A stretch of DNA of 64,000 nucleotides. Source: Holtermannia corniformis (taxonomy: Eukaryota; Basidiomycota; Tremellomycetes; Holtermanniales). Below the pieces are notes generated by a model. That model saw only the letters and a list, made by a program, of their open reading frames with translations, did not search any database and had not been told where the DNA came from. The position numbers and the translations under genes are program-made. The stretch spans positions 16,806 to 80,805 of the forward strand of contig BCIJ01000048.1 of NCBI GenBank assembly GCA_001599935.1, written 5' to 3'. Shown one piece after another: positions 45,163-57,926 of this stretch (position 1 is the stretch's first letter; each line of letters begins with the position of its first letter).

Positions 45163-45325
45163 GTTGTACTGACGCCAGAATGGGCACCATGCTTACCTAC
45201 TGTCGGTACTTAAGGCTCTAGCTGAACCCGCCATGTCAGTTCTATTCGAAAACCAACCCACAGCCTGTCACGAGCCGCACAGACAGACCGATACATCATG
45301 AAATACAAGCCACTCATGGTCACCG

Positions 45326-47792
45326 TCATAGCACCATCTCAACGTCCGCGTTCGTCTCCTTGCCACCTGCCGCACCTGTGCCGTTCGACGTCACTGGCTT
45401 TGCGTGTGTGAGTGCCTCGGCCACGATTGGCGGTTGCCAGATACGGCTGTGACGCGTCAGCGAGCTGCGGTGTCAATGCCACAGCACGAACATGGTGCCG
45501 TCGTCGCTGCACGATGCAAAGATCCGACTGGCGCGTACTGGATTCCACGCAACGGAATTGACAGTGTCGTTGTGGCCGAGCAAGACTTCAAGCAGATCCC
45601 CCGTCTGCGTCTGCCAAACGTACACATGGCAGTCTGGAGAGGTAATCAGTCGCTGCTAGGCCGAGGTTGCTTGCAGACAGACCTTCACTGCCAGAGAGGA
45701 CAAACTTGTCTTTCGGCGCGCCAAAGCAGCTTCGGATCAGGAAGCGCGACTGATCGTGGCCTTTGAAGCTGCGGATGTAGAACAGTGCGCTCTCGTAGCT
45801 CCACAGTTGGATCTCCTGCGCGAATGTCAGTGACACAACTTTGAACATGCGTCAACTCACATCCGGCCCACACCCAACGAGTAGCCTCATGCCGTCCTCG
45901 GAGAGGCGTATGCTTGTCAGCTCGTGCTTGAACTCGACCTTGCTGCAGCCGCGTCAGCGAATACCGATCGCCACGGTCTACTCACGCTTCGCAGGTGCGC
46001 GTCGTGAGGTTCAGCACAATCAGCTGCCGATCCATCGGTGCAAACGTCGGCGTTCCGTCCTTGTCACGGCTTGGACCATCGGGACCATCCTGGTTGGCCG
46101 ACGTTGCCGGTTTCAATCGACCCTCAACGGGCGTTCTCCGGTTCGCGAGCGCTATGGCGATGATCCGGGAAGAGTCGGGCGTGATGACAAAGTCTTCAAA
46201 CTGCAAAGGCGCGAGCAGCCATGCCGGCTTCGGGTTACCCAATCGGTCCTGAAAATTGTCAGGACCTTTTCGTGGATGCAGCCGATGGTACGCACGTAGA
46301 AGACGAGATGTGAATCCTTCGAGGCTACGATGAAGCCCGAGCCGTCATGCAGCCATTGTACAGCGCTGATCGTGTCGAGGTGTTTGCTTTGGTCCATCTC
46401 AATCTTCTCGCCAGTCTTCCAGACGTCAGCATTGTCCACAAGCCACTGGCGCAACCGACCTTTGCGTCCCACAGGTACACCGTCGAGTCCGCAGAGCTCA
46501 CCAAGCGCTCGTTGTCCGGCGACCAAGCAAGCGTCCCGACAGCCGCTTTGTGATCTCTCAAATGCTTGAAAGGCACGCAGTCGTATTGCAGCATCCCGTG
46601 CTCGCCCAGCGTTTGCTGCGGGGCGTCAGCTCCAACCCTCGTTGACCCAACTCACGGTAATCTGCCAAATGATCACAGACTTGTCCTTGCTAGCGCTTGC
46701 GAGGTAATCGCCTGACGGGCTCCACTCGACGCGCCAGACTTCGTCAGTGTGCTCAGCAAGGACATGAGTGGTCACCGATGGGAAAAGGCCATCGGCACAC
46801 TTGTGGTCTGTGTAGAGCGAGATGGGCTCTGGGTCCGAGTGGTACACGCAAGCGAGCTGCTGATGCCGCCGCGCTTGGTCCAAAAGGGTCGCTAGCCGGC
46901 GCGAGGGGAGCATGATGGACGGCGAGACGTGGGCTATGAGGTAAGCTAATGGCCAGGTGAAGCCATCTAAACGCACTTTGCAGTTGATCAAGCAGTAGTC
47001 GCCGTGATAGACCTTCCGCTCCATCCCACCCAGCTCTCTCGTATAGGTCATTTCGATCCAGGCACATCATGAAGCTAAGTTGTAAGCTCAAGTGGGTACA
47101 CACCCGCGACACTCACCCAGACAGCTCATGGAGCTTTTCCGATTCTTTCGCTACAGGAGCCAATTCGCCTCTAAGCACTCCCAATGCGCGCTTCTGCTGG
47201 TCCGTCTCGAGCAGCTCGAGGTACTTTTGCCGGGCAATCAGAAACACGGCTTGTTCTTGTGCGGCCGATGTCGAGAGCCCAAGTTCCGGCAGCAGCGCTT
47301 GTGCCTCTGCCCACCGACCGCCCAGAATGCTAGCTTGGAAAGAAGAGACTGGAGCCGAGGCAAGCGAGTAGCCTGACTCGGCTTCGAGTGTGTCGGCAGA
47401 TTGACTAGGTGATGTTAACTGTCGCCACCGAACGGTGAGCCTGAGGGGACCTACTTGTAGCCAACGTCTCGAAGAGCTTGCAGCATAAGCCTGACGACCT
47501 CTTGTCTATCGACTGGCATAGTGTGGCCCACAGTCGACACGCTCTTGCCATTGGCGCCGTGTCCCGCCCGCGAACTGGAAGGCTCGTCTCGGGCACTCGA
47601 CCATTCTCGCTCGTCTTCATACAGCAGATCGCCGGCAATGTCTACACGATGCACTGAAGACGTCGAGGCGGCAGTGGACCTCCCAGCATGTTCTTCTGGG
47701 GTGATCTGAGTACCGGACGGGTAGATGACGGGCAAGGACGTGCCGTTGGGCGGCGAGCGGCCAAAGCCGTTCGAAGACAAAGTCGGGGACAT
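45326..47792 (-). CDS. GID7: WD40 protein of the GID/CTLH ubiquitin ligase, WDR26/Gid7-type
   Basis: Scaffold or substrate-supply subunit of the GID/CTLH E3 ligase. ATG at 47792 starts a disordered Ser/Pro/Glu region; then a LisH-like helix VDRQEVVRLMLQALRDVGYK and a CTLH-type stretch (SLQASILGGRWAEAQALLPE, AVFLIARQKYLELLE, ALGVLRGELAPVAKESEKLH). The WD40 propeller includes HTDEVWRVEWSPSGDYLASA, DKSVIIWQI, HKAAVGTLAWSPDNERLVSS, STVYLWD, SSKDSHLVFYV-like and the last blade HNDTVNSVAWNPVRASRIFA, SDDGTIRIWQPP. LisH-CTLH followed by WD40 is diagnostic. The last intron donor was placed after the ACCAT of the DGTI codons. The tail ends NADVEMVL. About ten short introns. Confidence 0.88.
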
Positions 47793-48041
47793 TGCGTCCT
47801 CTGCTTGATCTTTGTGCTCTTCTGTACACTCGGACGTGTGCAATCTGCTATCTGTCGTCGACGTTGGTTGCTCGACAGCAACGAGCACTGCGGGACGATG
47901 CAGGAGCTACACCGTCCTAGCAATTCGCTAGCAACCGATAACTCAGTGCTAGAGGGGGATCGGCGCCTCGGGTCGTCACATCGTACAATTCATCTCTGTC
48001 CGCTTTCCAAGCCCCAAGAGACCTCCCAACATTCACCCTGT

Positions 48042-51000
48042 TCAATACACGTAGTACTTGCCCGTGAGCGGCAGCTTTGTCGCCGGCGGGGCATCACACA
48101 GCACACCGTCTGCGTGCACCTCGTACGTCTCGGGATCGACTGCAGTGCCATGTCAGCCAGTACAACATGCCTGCCTACACTCACCCGTCATCTTTGGCAT
48201 GGCATCGTTGAGCTTCATGTCGCGCTTGGTGATATCGCGACAGTTTTTGACAGCCTCGGCGCGCTTCTTGAGCTTGTACGAGGCCATGATGCCTGCACAA
48301 GGTCAGCACGGCGACAGCAGCTACGATATCGGACTCACCCTTGTCGATGGAGGCCTGCGAGCACCAGATGATCGAGTTGAGACCCGCAGCGGCCGGCTGG
48401 GCACCCCACATCGGCCGTCCAATCACCGGTTGCACCGTCGGGATCGAGCCGTTTGCGTCTCCAACCTGAGGATTGTCAGCGAAACACCGATAATCCAGTG
48501 GGACCCACATGAGCCCAGGCAATCACACCGCCCTTGACGACCATTTGTGGCCTGGCGCCAAAGTCTTCCGGTTTCCACAACACCAAGTCCGCCAGCTGTC
48601 CGACGGCCACTTGACCGATCAGATGTGACATACCGTGCGTGATTGCCCTATCTCGTTCAGCAACGAATCAGTCGCTTAGCAGCACTTACGGGTTGATAGT
48701 ATACTTTGCAATGTACCGCTTGACACGCAGGTTGTCCGAGCCCTCCTTCTCACCGTCGAGCGGGCCTCGCACATCACGCATCTTGGCGGCAGTGCGCCAT
48801 GTGCGAGCCACGACTTCGCCGATACGCCCCATGGCCTGCGCATCCGAGCTGATCATCGAGATGGCCCCCGTGTCCTGCAACACGTCTTCGGCCGCAACTG
48901 TCTCGGCGCGGATGCGCGAGTCGGCAAACGCAATGTCTTCCGGGATGGATTTGTCGAGGTGGTGACACACCTACAGAGTCAGCCGGGACTTGGGATAACT
49001 GTCAGTAGCATACCATCAACATCTGTAGAGATATCAGCTCAGTGACGGGCGCATCCTGGCGACTCACATCCAGATGCTCATCCAACGTGTTGGTGCAGAA
49101 TGGCCTTGTCGGGTTCGTTGAGCTCGGCAGGACGTTGGGCTGTTCGACCACCACGATAATGTCGGGGGCGTGACCTCCGCCAGCGCCTTCAGTGTGGTAT
49201 CTGGCCCAATCAGCTCAACTGATCGACTATATTCGACTCTACTCACGTGTGGATCGTTCGGCCCTTGATAGCGGCAAGAGTACTCTCGACAAATCCACTC
49301 TCGTTCAGCGTATCCGTGTGGATGTTGATCTATCACCTTGTCAGCCTGAGCTAGCGACAGCCCCTCGTCACCCACCTGCACATCATACTCGTCCCCGATC
49401 GACAGTGCCCGATCAATCACCTCGGGGGTACTACCCCAGTCCTCGTGCAGCTTGAGACCAATCGCACCAGCCTCGACAATATCCCGCAGACTGTTCCCGT
49501 CCCGGCCCGAATCATTGCCCTTGCCCGTGAATGCAAAGTTGAGCGGCACGCCGTCAGTGGCTGCCATCATGTTTTCCATGTAGAACTTGGACGAGGTGCA
49601 GGTTGTGGCGCTGGAGCCGGCTGAGGGGCCCGTGCCACCGCCCACGACGGTTGTGATACCGCTCGCGAGGGCCTGATCATGTCAGCGAACGGCGCAGTAG
49701 ATTCGCGAGCGCCAACCGACCTCTTGCCACAGCTGCGGGCAGATGTAGTGCACATGCACATCTAGCGCCCCGGCCGTTACGATCATTTTCTCGCCGGCAA
49801 TAACCTGCAATCGGATATCAGTATCAATATCAGACTCCGCATACCACTGACCTCGGTACTGCCGCCTACAATCATACCCTCGGTCACGCCGTCCATCATG
49901 TCTGGGTTCCCGGCCTTGCCGATCCCCGTGATGATTCCGTTCTTGACACCAATGTCGGCCTGGGGTCTGTCAGCAATTGATAGCACGCTGGGGTGCGCAT
50001 GGAAACCGATGACTTTGGCAAAGCTGAATCTGCGGGGAGACGTTTGAGTCACCGCGCCCAGCCGCTACCGTGCTATTGCCTCGCGGAGCGGACGATCCAG
50101 GCCTTGCACAGCGCTCGCGATAGATACAAAGCGCCGACGGCGAACCGTAGACCGCGCGTGTAGTGCGTTGCAGAGTCAACAGCAACACAGAGTAGCTAGC
50201 AACATGTATCGTCAAGTGCAGCTACAGCAGCTGGGATGAGCGCACATGTGTTGCTATCGATGCAAACGTCTCACCGCCAGAGAGAGGCAGAAACGCACCT
50301 TGTAGATGCCACTCCAGTCCACGACGAGCGCATTCGTGATGACGAGATCGAGCACCTGAGCATCGTGTCGGTTCGTCGCCTGGCCTTGGCCGTCGCGCAG
50401 AGTCTTGCCTTGGAGGTGTCAGCGCGTACATCTTGAGGCGCTCGGATGATGCAGTGGTGGTGAAACAAGCGCATAGAGGCGCCAGTACACCAGTCAACAA
50501 GTCACGCCAGCATCTGCGGAAATAGCGACGCGCCACGTCATGATCATGATAGTGACCTGGACGCATGAACAGACGAAGGAAGACTCACCGCCTCCGAATT
50601 TACACTCTTCGCCATAAACGGTGTAATCGTTTTCGACTTCGATCCACAGGTTGGTGTCGCCTAGGCGGACGCGATCGCCTGTGGTTGGACCAAACATGGA
50701 TGCGTACTGCGGTTGTCAGCTCGCTTAGTGAGCAATAGGGTTGACTCACCACCTCGCGGTCCATTTGCGGAGCATGCTCTGGCCCGAGGGAAACGGCATC
50801 AAAGCTCTCATGGCCAAACCCGGCCTTGACGACCCTGTTCTCAATCTCGCCGCGCAGAGATTCATCAAACACGCCGTCTCCGAGCCCACTGCCCCCACCG
50901 AGTACCTTATCACCTCCGACCTGGACAAGCTGGACCGTCTTCTTCTCGCCCGGTTCGAACCGTACCGCCGTTCCGGCGGGGATATCCAACCGCATGCCAT

Positions 51001-51817
51001 AACTCTTGACTCTGTCGAACACGAGTGCGGCATTGGTTTCGAGGAAGGGGTAGTGGGAGCCGACTTGGATCGGGCGATCGCCGGTGTTGCGGATGGGTAG
51101 CTTGAGGCGGTGGCGGTGGGCGGCAGAGTTGAGCGTGATGGGCGTTCGGAGCGTTTGGAGCGCGCCGGGCGGGTGGGGGTCGGACGGGGTGGTGAGGGGG
51201 AAGTGGGAGGTGGGTGGGATGGGCAGGAACGAGCCGTACAGGGCGTTTGTCACTGTAGGTGTCAGTACGGTGTGTGATTCAAGAAGAATCGTTCGCACAA
51301 TCGCCGTCGTCGGAGCAGATGGGGTCATGCACGGTCACGAGAAAGGTGCTGCCGTGTCGCTCAGCACAGGTAGGATTGGCAGTACTCGACCTTACCCGTC
51401 CTGCGCTGCATCAGCTGCCGTCCCGCATAACGATCAATCATTCCGACTGACCGGAAACGTGCCCTCAACCTGGACATCATGCAACAACACCGCCACGCCG
51501 TCTGCACCGCATCAGTTGCCATCCCGCCATCCCAATCCACGACGGACCCATCACATGGCGCCTCCCGAGCATCTTCTTGCCCAAGTCCATCAACTCTGCG
51601 ACCGAGTGCCGGCCATCGCGGATAAACTCGTGCAGCGAGTGGGCGAGCAGCGCAGTCGCTTCGGTCTTGTTGAGTTTGAGACCTCGTGCGAGCCTGCGCT
51701 GAGCGAGGGTGCCGAGCGTGGTGATGATGAGCTTGTCCTGTACACGCAATGTGGGTCAGCTGTGAGATGCGGGGAACGGTGCGGTGGGCGGACCTGTTCT
51801 CGCGGACTGAGATGCAT
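48042..51817 (-). CDS. URE1: Urease (single-chain, nickel-dependent)
   Basis: Hydrolyses urea to ammonia and carbamate in the cytosol. ATG at 51817 (MHLSPREQ) splices to [20 protein letters not shown], the gamma domain. [20 protein letters not shown] crosses an intron. The beta domain reads [20 protein letters not shown] and [20 protein letters not shown]. The alpha domain has [20 protein letters not shown], the nickel ligands in [11 protein letters not shown], the carbamylated-lysine site [25 protein letters not shown], the flap [10 protein letters not shown], and [10 protein letters not shown]. It ends [10 protein letters not shown]. Length about 835 aa and complete, as in plants and fungi. 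At least 14 introns. No urease accessory gene is in the window. It shares its promoter region with asparagine synthetase. Confidence 0.96.
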
Positions 51818-52357
51818 GGTGTGCGGCTGCCTGTGACAACACGGATGGATTATCAGTGAGGATGTCAGTGAGGTGCAAGTCAGTGGCTTGTTAAATGTGA
51901 GCCGGACGACTGGTACAGCACTGTCTGCTGCTGCTGAGGACGGTAATCTCTCTCGCGGTCCTTGTCCGATCCTAATCAAACTGTATTCAAACTGTGTTTT
52001 ATCCCAATCCAATTAGGTTTACACACTAATCGATTGCGACGGTTAACCAGATTAACTTATTGGCGCTTCCTAATCCATTAGCTTTTTGGTGCACAATCTT
52101 TCATGTGATGCACCGGTCGCTTATCTCTGCACGGCCTCGCGCGGCCGAGTCACGTGATCGCCGAGTTTGACTAGGAACTGATTCGCGCTCGTTGCCGACT
52201 CGAAAACGGAAAAGTCAACGACGAGCTGCCAACGCGTAGATCTTGTCACTGGGCACTGTGAGCGTCTCTGATCGACTACAGAAGGCAGACGTACAGGTCG
52301 GTAGAACAGGATTGTCAAAAAGAACCAGCTCATACCCGCAGAACACGACCGAGCACA
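51818..52357. promoter_or_regulatory. divergent promoter URE1 / ASN1 with three GATAA cores
   Basis: A 540-bp spacer with an AT-rich centre (about 51960-52100), unlike the GC-rich flanks. TTATC, the complement of the GATA-factor core GATAA, occurs at 51850, 51999 and 52121. GATA factors of the AreA/Gat1 type control nitrogen genes in fungi; regulation here is inferred. Confidence 0.5.
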
Positions 52358-54594
52358 ATGTGTGGCATCTTTTGCTGTTATAACCGTAAAGGCGACCTGG
52401 CCGCGTTCAGGCCGCGCGCGATTGCTCTGTCCAAGAAGCTGAGGCATCGTGGACCGGATTGGTCCGGCTGCTACATGGCCAAGGACTCGGTGTTTGTGCA
52501 CGAGCGCTTGGCGATTGTTGGTATCGGTAAGTGGTAGGACGCGGTCGTAGGGTGTGTGTGTAGTTGTGGTCGGCAACGGCAAGTGCCAGCCAGCCTCAAT
52601 TAAACGCCCCTCGACCCTTTGGAAGCGCACAGACGTTGACGCGCACAGACACGGGCGCCCAACCGCTCGTCAACGACGATGAAACCATCATCCTCGCCGT
52701 CAACGGTGAAATCTACAACCACCTCGACCTGCGCAAGAAGCTCAAGCAGCCGGCCGAGTTCAAGACGCACTCTGACTGCGAGGTCATCATGTACTTGGTG
52801 GGTCATCTATACCCCTCGCCAATTGGAAAGCTCGATTGACATAGCGCAGTACAAAGAGTACGGGACCGACCTGTGCGCTATGCTCGACGGCATGTTCTCA
52901 TTCGTGCTGCTCGATCAATCCGTCACGCCCTCGCGCCTGATTGCGGCCCGTGACCCGATCGGAATCACGACGCTGTACCAAGGCTGGCACTCTTCCGCGC
53001 CCGACACGCTCTTCTTCGCTTCCGAGCTCAAAGCCCTGCACGAAGAATGCGACAACATTATCGCGTTCCCGCCGGGTCACGTCTACGACAGCAGCACAAA
53101 GCAGACGACGCGCTACTTCAACCCCGAGTGGTTGAGCACCGACCAGCCCGGTGTCCCGAAACCGACGGGCGAGGCTGATCTCAAGCTTGTGCGCGAGACG
53201 CTCGAGATGGCCGTCAGGAAGCGGTTGATGTCCGAAGTCCCGTACGGTGTCTTGCTCAGTGGCGGTCTCGACTCGAGCTTGATTGCGAGCATTGCGGCCA
53301 GGGAGACGGACAAGATTGCGCATGAGCTCGATCAGGCCAAGCATGCCCGTCAGGCTGCGATTGCTCGCGGGGAGACTGTCCGTGAGTGTCTGGAGTTGGT
53401 TGGGCGCTTGTTTCCTCGACGGGTACTGCGATCGCTCATTCGTATGCTGGCTGGCTGCCGACAAGTCCACGAGGACGGTCTGCTCTTCGCCCGCGCCCGC
53501 ACAACCTCGCATCACACCCGACTACGCTAACATCCCACAGCCGAAGACCACACGCTCGCGTCCTGGCCTCAACTGCACTCGTTCGCCGTCGGCCTCCCTG
53601 GCTCGCCAGACCTCATCGCCGCCCGCAAGGCCGCCGACTTCCTCGGCACGATCCACCACGAGTACACGTTCACCGTGCAGGAAGGCCTCGACGCGATCGA
53701 GGACGTCATCTACCACCTCGAGACGTACGATGTGACGACTGTGCGCGCGTCAACGCCAATGTACCTCTTGAGCCGCAAGATCAAGGCGATGGGCGTCAAG
53801 ATGGTGTTGAGCGGTGAAGGCTCGGACGAGATCTTTGGTGGTGAGTGCCTCCCTAGTGGTTCCGCGGCGCGACTGACGCTCCTAGGCTACCTCTACTTTC
53901 ACGCCGCGCCGTCCGCCGCCGACTTTCACGACGAGTGCGTCAAGCGCGTCAAGAACTTGCACACGGCAGACTGCCTTCGCGCCAACAAGTCGACCATGGC
54001 TTGGGGTCTCGAGGCGCGCGTGCCATTCCTCGACAAAAAGTTCCTCGAGGTCGCAATGGGCATCGACGCAAAGCACAAGATGTTTTCAAAGGGCGCAAAG
54101 GAGCAAAAGGACGCCGAGGGCCGGCCGATTATGGAGAAGGTGCGTTGCCCGTGAGCGAGTGTGTTGGGCGCTGACGCAACCCAGTACATCCTTCGCAAGG
54201 CTTTCGACTGTTCACCAGAGGGCAAGGCCTACTTGCCCGACAGCATCCTCTGGCGTCAAAAGGAGCAGTTCTCGGACGGTGTCGGCTACTCGTGGATCGA
54301 CGGGTGAGTGTTCCGGTCATGTCTTTCAACACGGCTAAGCTCTACAGCATGAAGGACCATGCCGCGGCCGTCGTCTCGGACGAAAAGTTTGCCGCCCGCG
54401 CCGAGCGCTGGACTCTGGACACGCCCGATACAAAGGAAGCCTACTGGATCCGAGAAATCTTTGAGCACCACTTCCCGACCGACGCTGCCGCCAAGACGGC
54501 CGTGCGCTGGATCCCAAAGCAGGAGTGGGGTGTCTCGAGCGATCCCTCGGGTCGTGCGGTCAGCATCCACACCGCTGCGTACGAGTCCAAGTAG
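52358..54594 (+). CDS. ASN1: Asparagine synthetase (glutamine-hydrolysing)
   Basis: ATP-dependent transfer of glutamine amide nitrogen to aspartate, cytosolic. ATG at 52358 gives MCGIFCC, with the catalytic Cys2 of the class II glutaminase domain; then [28 protein letters not shown] (across an intron of about 125 nt), and [18 protein letters not shown]. The synthetase domain shows [13 protein letters not shown], the PPi loop [51 protein letters not shown] and [20 protein letters not shown]. It ends [15 protein letters not shown]. All catalytic motifs are intact. Long exons with six or so introns; the high, even codon bias suggests strong expression. A 205-codon antisense frame over 52898-53515 is a shadow. 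Confidence 0.96.
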
Positions 54595-54699
54595 AGCGTA
54601 GTTGCATGCATCTTGAGTGGTGAATCGATCGGTGACGTACGTGGGTTGAATGTTCCGGCGGTGAGTGCTTGACGACGGCAACGACGACGACGAGGGGAT

Positions 54700-55126
54700 A
54701 TGAGCAAGGATAGAGCACCCCTGTTACCGTCGCATGTGCATCAGGTGCACCGACTGTCGAGCCCTGCGATCTCGTTCCCATCGGCTGCGACATCTTGTCT
54801 CGCGCCGTCGGAGCAGACTGCAGTGAACCAACCGCGGCGATCGCGAGCACATGAGCTCGACACGCAGCACAAGCAAGGCGTGCCGAAACTGAGCAGAGAG
54901 TGTCTGTGGAGGTGAGTTGCTGTCTGTCGTCGGTACGATCATATACTGATAAACCGGCAGCGAGATCAAGTGCTACGGCTCGTACATCCTTCCGACTTTT
55001 CTAGTGTTTGGAGTGCTGGTCATTGCCGCCGGGCTGGGTGCTGTAGGCTGGAAGCGGGGATGGTTCTCGTACGTCTCCAAGCGTACAAGGTCAAGCAGCA
55101 GGCTGACACCTCAGTCATTGATGTAA
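54700..55126 (+). CDS. small single-TM protein
   Basis: Two exons, 54700-54911 and from 54961, joined in frame (a second intron near the 3' end, ending just before the SLM codons, is possible). The N-terminal 70 residues are polar with several His, Ser and Arg; then CLWSEIKCYGSYILP leads into a TM helix TFLVFGVLVIAAGLGAVGW and a short basic tail KRGWFSYVSK. It looks like a tail-anchored or bitopic protein of about 115-130 aa. No family recognised. It starts 105 bp after the ASN1 stop and converges with the OPA3-like gene. Confidence 0.5.
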
Positions 55127-55186
55127 TGATACCCGACAGGATGCAGTTGTATGAGCTCGTACACGACCTGATCCGCACAAGCCTCG

Positions 55187-56040
55187 TCATACAGAGCCTG
55201 CATCGACTGCTATCCGCGGCACCTCTTCCTTTGGCTGCAAAAACGGCAAGACCTTGCTATCCCCTCCAATCAACCACCCGCCCTTGGTCAACCCATCCAC
55301 AACAGTCGTCAATACGCGTTCCAGCTTTTCATTCCTACAACGTCAGCACCGCGTCCCGCGTCCCGCGCCAGCGCACTCACTTGTCCACTTCACCCCTATA
55401 TTTCTCATTGATCTCACTGAATCGCTTCTCCTCGCTCTCTTTCAACGCGTCCATCTCTTCCCGGAGCACGCCTAGCTGCTCATCCACGTCGTCTCGCCGC
55501 TTTGCGCCTTTGCGTGAGCTTCGGATCTGCTCGCCGAGCACTAGGCCGATCGAGACGGTCAACAGGAACCCTTCGGCGAGGGCGGTTGCGCCGTTTTGGA
55601 TCGCTCTGAGCGTCGTCAGCACCGAGTCGTGTGCAGGTATATCTCGTTCGTCGAGTCTCACGGGTAGCAAGCACGGACCTGGTATCGTTCAGCGGCTTGA
55701 CCTTGCCAGCCTCGGCATTCATCAACCCCATCCGTAGTCTTGCTTCGGCCCTGTGCATCCGCTATGTAGCATTTCAGCCTTTGTTCGTTCAGTCCAACAG
55801 TCCAGATAGCGCTTACCTGCGCCAGCCCAATGCAGATATCCTTGAACAGCTCGTGTCTGTGCTTGCGTCAATCGACAGACTGCCAGGACGCCGCCAGCGG
55901 AAGTACGCACTGGGTAGCCTGCGCCTTGATCCCGTTCGCAATCGGTTTAGCAAGTGTCTGGCAGTCTTTCAGCTGCTATGGCTCGCGTGCAGCCGCTCGC
56001 GTACCTTTACGACCAGGCTGAAGATCTTGACTGACGCCAT
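55187..56040 (-). CDS. OPA3-like protein
   Basis: Family of small mitochondrial (or peroxisomal) membrane-associated proteins related to human OPA3. ATG at 56040 gives MASVKIFSLVVK, then across introns TLAKPIANGIKAQATQHELF and KDICIGLAQ, the conserved OPA3 N-terminal block. The following exons read HRAEARLRMGLMNAEAGKV, KPLNDT, then ALAEGFLLTVSIGLVLGEQI, the family's hydrophobic segment, and a coiled coil VDEQLGVLREEMDALKESEE. It ends with LERVLTTVVDGLTKGGWLIG and DAGSV. Order and length (about 230 aa) fit fungal OPA3-like proteins. Five to six short introns. Physiological role in fungi is unclear. Confidence 0.85.
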
Positions 56041-56225
56041 CGCATTTATGCTCTACCCAGCGCTTGGTGATGGATCTAGAGCGTGTTGCAATGCTCTGCT
56101 AAAGTCGATGTTGCAGATGTCGGCTCGGCGCTGGCGTTGCGCGTCTTCGCCGAACCGCACATAACCGTCACCGCACGTGGCCGTGATCGCCTCGCATGCA
56201 TCGTACAACTAGTATCACAACCGCA

Positions 56226-57926
56226 TCACCTCGGGCCAACACTCTCATTCTCATGCCCATCGCCAAACTCCCTGCCAGAGCGTCAGCTTGCTCTCGCCAA
56301 GGCGTGGACGCACCATCTAAAGCAGTCGACGCAGTCATCCTCCGCCTCGGGCTTTGGTACGCCCGCATGCGGATCGTCTTCTGGATCCTCGCCGTCACCA
56401 GGCTTTTGGCCTTTGGGACCTTTACGACCCCAACCCCACCATGCGGCGCCTGCACTCGGCTCCTGCGCCCCGTCGTCCGGCCACGGCTCGTTCAGCACCT
56501 TGTTGATGAGTTCGCCGATCCGATGGGTGCGGATGTCGACAGACCAGCCTTTACGGTTGACAGTGTCGTACAAGATTGTCTTGCCCGTGTGGCATTTGCT
56601 CTCGAGCGCCTAAAAGTGTCAGAGGAGCTCGGCATGGGCAGGATAGAGACGTACAAAGCCGGCAGCGTAGCAGCCAGAGTACGGGCCCGTGCAGACACCC
56701 ATGGGGATTGGGTCGGCGTTGTGGTAGACGTGCGTGATAGCCGTCAGGTCGGCAGGCATCCCAGGTGGGAGAGGTAGATGTAGTCGTGAAGCTGGCAATA
56801 GATCACCGGGAGCTTCAAACGTGACGGCGGGTGCGCCAAAAGAGAGCGCAACGAGTGCCGCGAGCGAGCCGCCCAGCTGTGCGTGTCAGCATCATGACAA
56901 GCAAACGCCAAGGCAGCGCACTGAATGCCCAGTCAACCAAATGTTGGCGTTCGGGTACATGTACGTGACGTTGTTGTACAGATTCTACGACCATCAGCAA
57001 CAGCCTGTGTCATGCGTGCACCCACCGAGCCGACCGACGCATACACGCTCTCCTCGATGAGCGCCTTTTCTACACAACTCTGGCCACACTTGTACCCTCC
57101 GCCATAGCAGTCGCATACAGGAGACCAGCTAAAGTCGACACGCGCACAGCAGCAGGAAAAGAGCAGGTTGTCGTTAAACTTGTCATTCTTGGCCGTTGGG
57201 CCGCCGACGCCGAGCACGCCGGCAGAGGTGCCTTTGATGGCGATGATGACGGTCGAGTTGGTGTCGTCGGCGAACTGAGAGTATGAGCGTGACAGGTTCC
57301 GAGGGCTGCAGGTACATACGACATGACCACGCAGACCATCAGCATCGGGTGCCCAACCGAAAGGCTGCGTCTGGTAGAGTCAGCTCGCGCACAGGTGACG
57401 ACTCGTGGTAACAACTGACCGTGTTCCACTCGTCCAGAGGCCACCACTCGCCCGATTCCGGCTCGACGTAGGCGTTGCTCGCCATCTTGGCCAGCGTGAT
57501 CAACGTCTGGCGATCCGTCACGTCCGGCACGTCGACGTCGACGTCCTCCCAATCGTCCCGAGGACTCTGCTGCCACAGCATGCTCTTGCGGCGGTACTCG
57601 TTCAGCCTGTCACGCGAGCCGTTGACTGGCCGTCGGATCCTCTGCCGTTTCGTGCGGAGAGCGAGCGGGAGTGACGCGAGGTCAGGAAGGGGGGTATCAA
57701 GGTAGGCTGGATCGTTGACCAGTGCTGATACCGCACTCGCACGATAGCTTGATGCATCGGCCGCACTGTGGAACAAGACGTCGGATGTGCGGTCGAGAGA
57801 GGTCGAGTGCGCATGCACCGGTCGGAACGTGAGCTGGGGTTCATGTGATGGGCGTTGTGGCCCGTCCCCGAATAACGACGCCAGCAGGATGGAAGGGAGG
57901 AGTGACTGCAGGTCTGGGATGTACAT
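56226..57926 (-). CDS. ATG15: Autophagic-body lipase Atg15
   Basis: Vacuolar phospholipase that breaks down autophagic bodies, delivered as a type II membrane protein through the multivesicular-body route. ATG at 57926 gives MYIPDLQSLLPSILLASLFG, the hydrophobic anchor. The luminal part shows LITLAKMASNAYVEPESGEW, DDTNSTVIIAIKGTSAG, the Cys cluster VCDCYGGGYKCGQSCVEKAL, the lipase nucleophile elbow IWLTGHSLGGSLAALVAL (GHSLG), FGAPAVTFEAPGD, the catalytic-Asp region HVYHNADPIPMGVCTG, KCHTGKTILYDT and SVDIRTHRI with the His. The C-terminus is a Gly/Pro-rich stretch, then CVDCFRWEFGDG after a last intron. Matches Atg15 throughout. Confidence 0.93.

Noticed and set aside
52898..53515. 205-codon minus-strand ORF
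   Set aside because: Antisense to the synthetase domain of ASN1, no family features.
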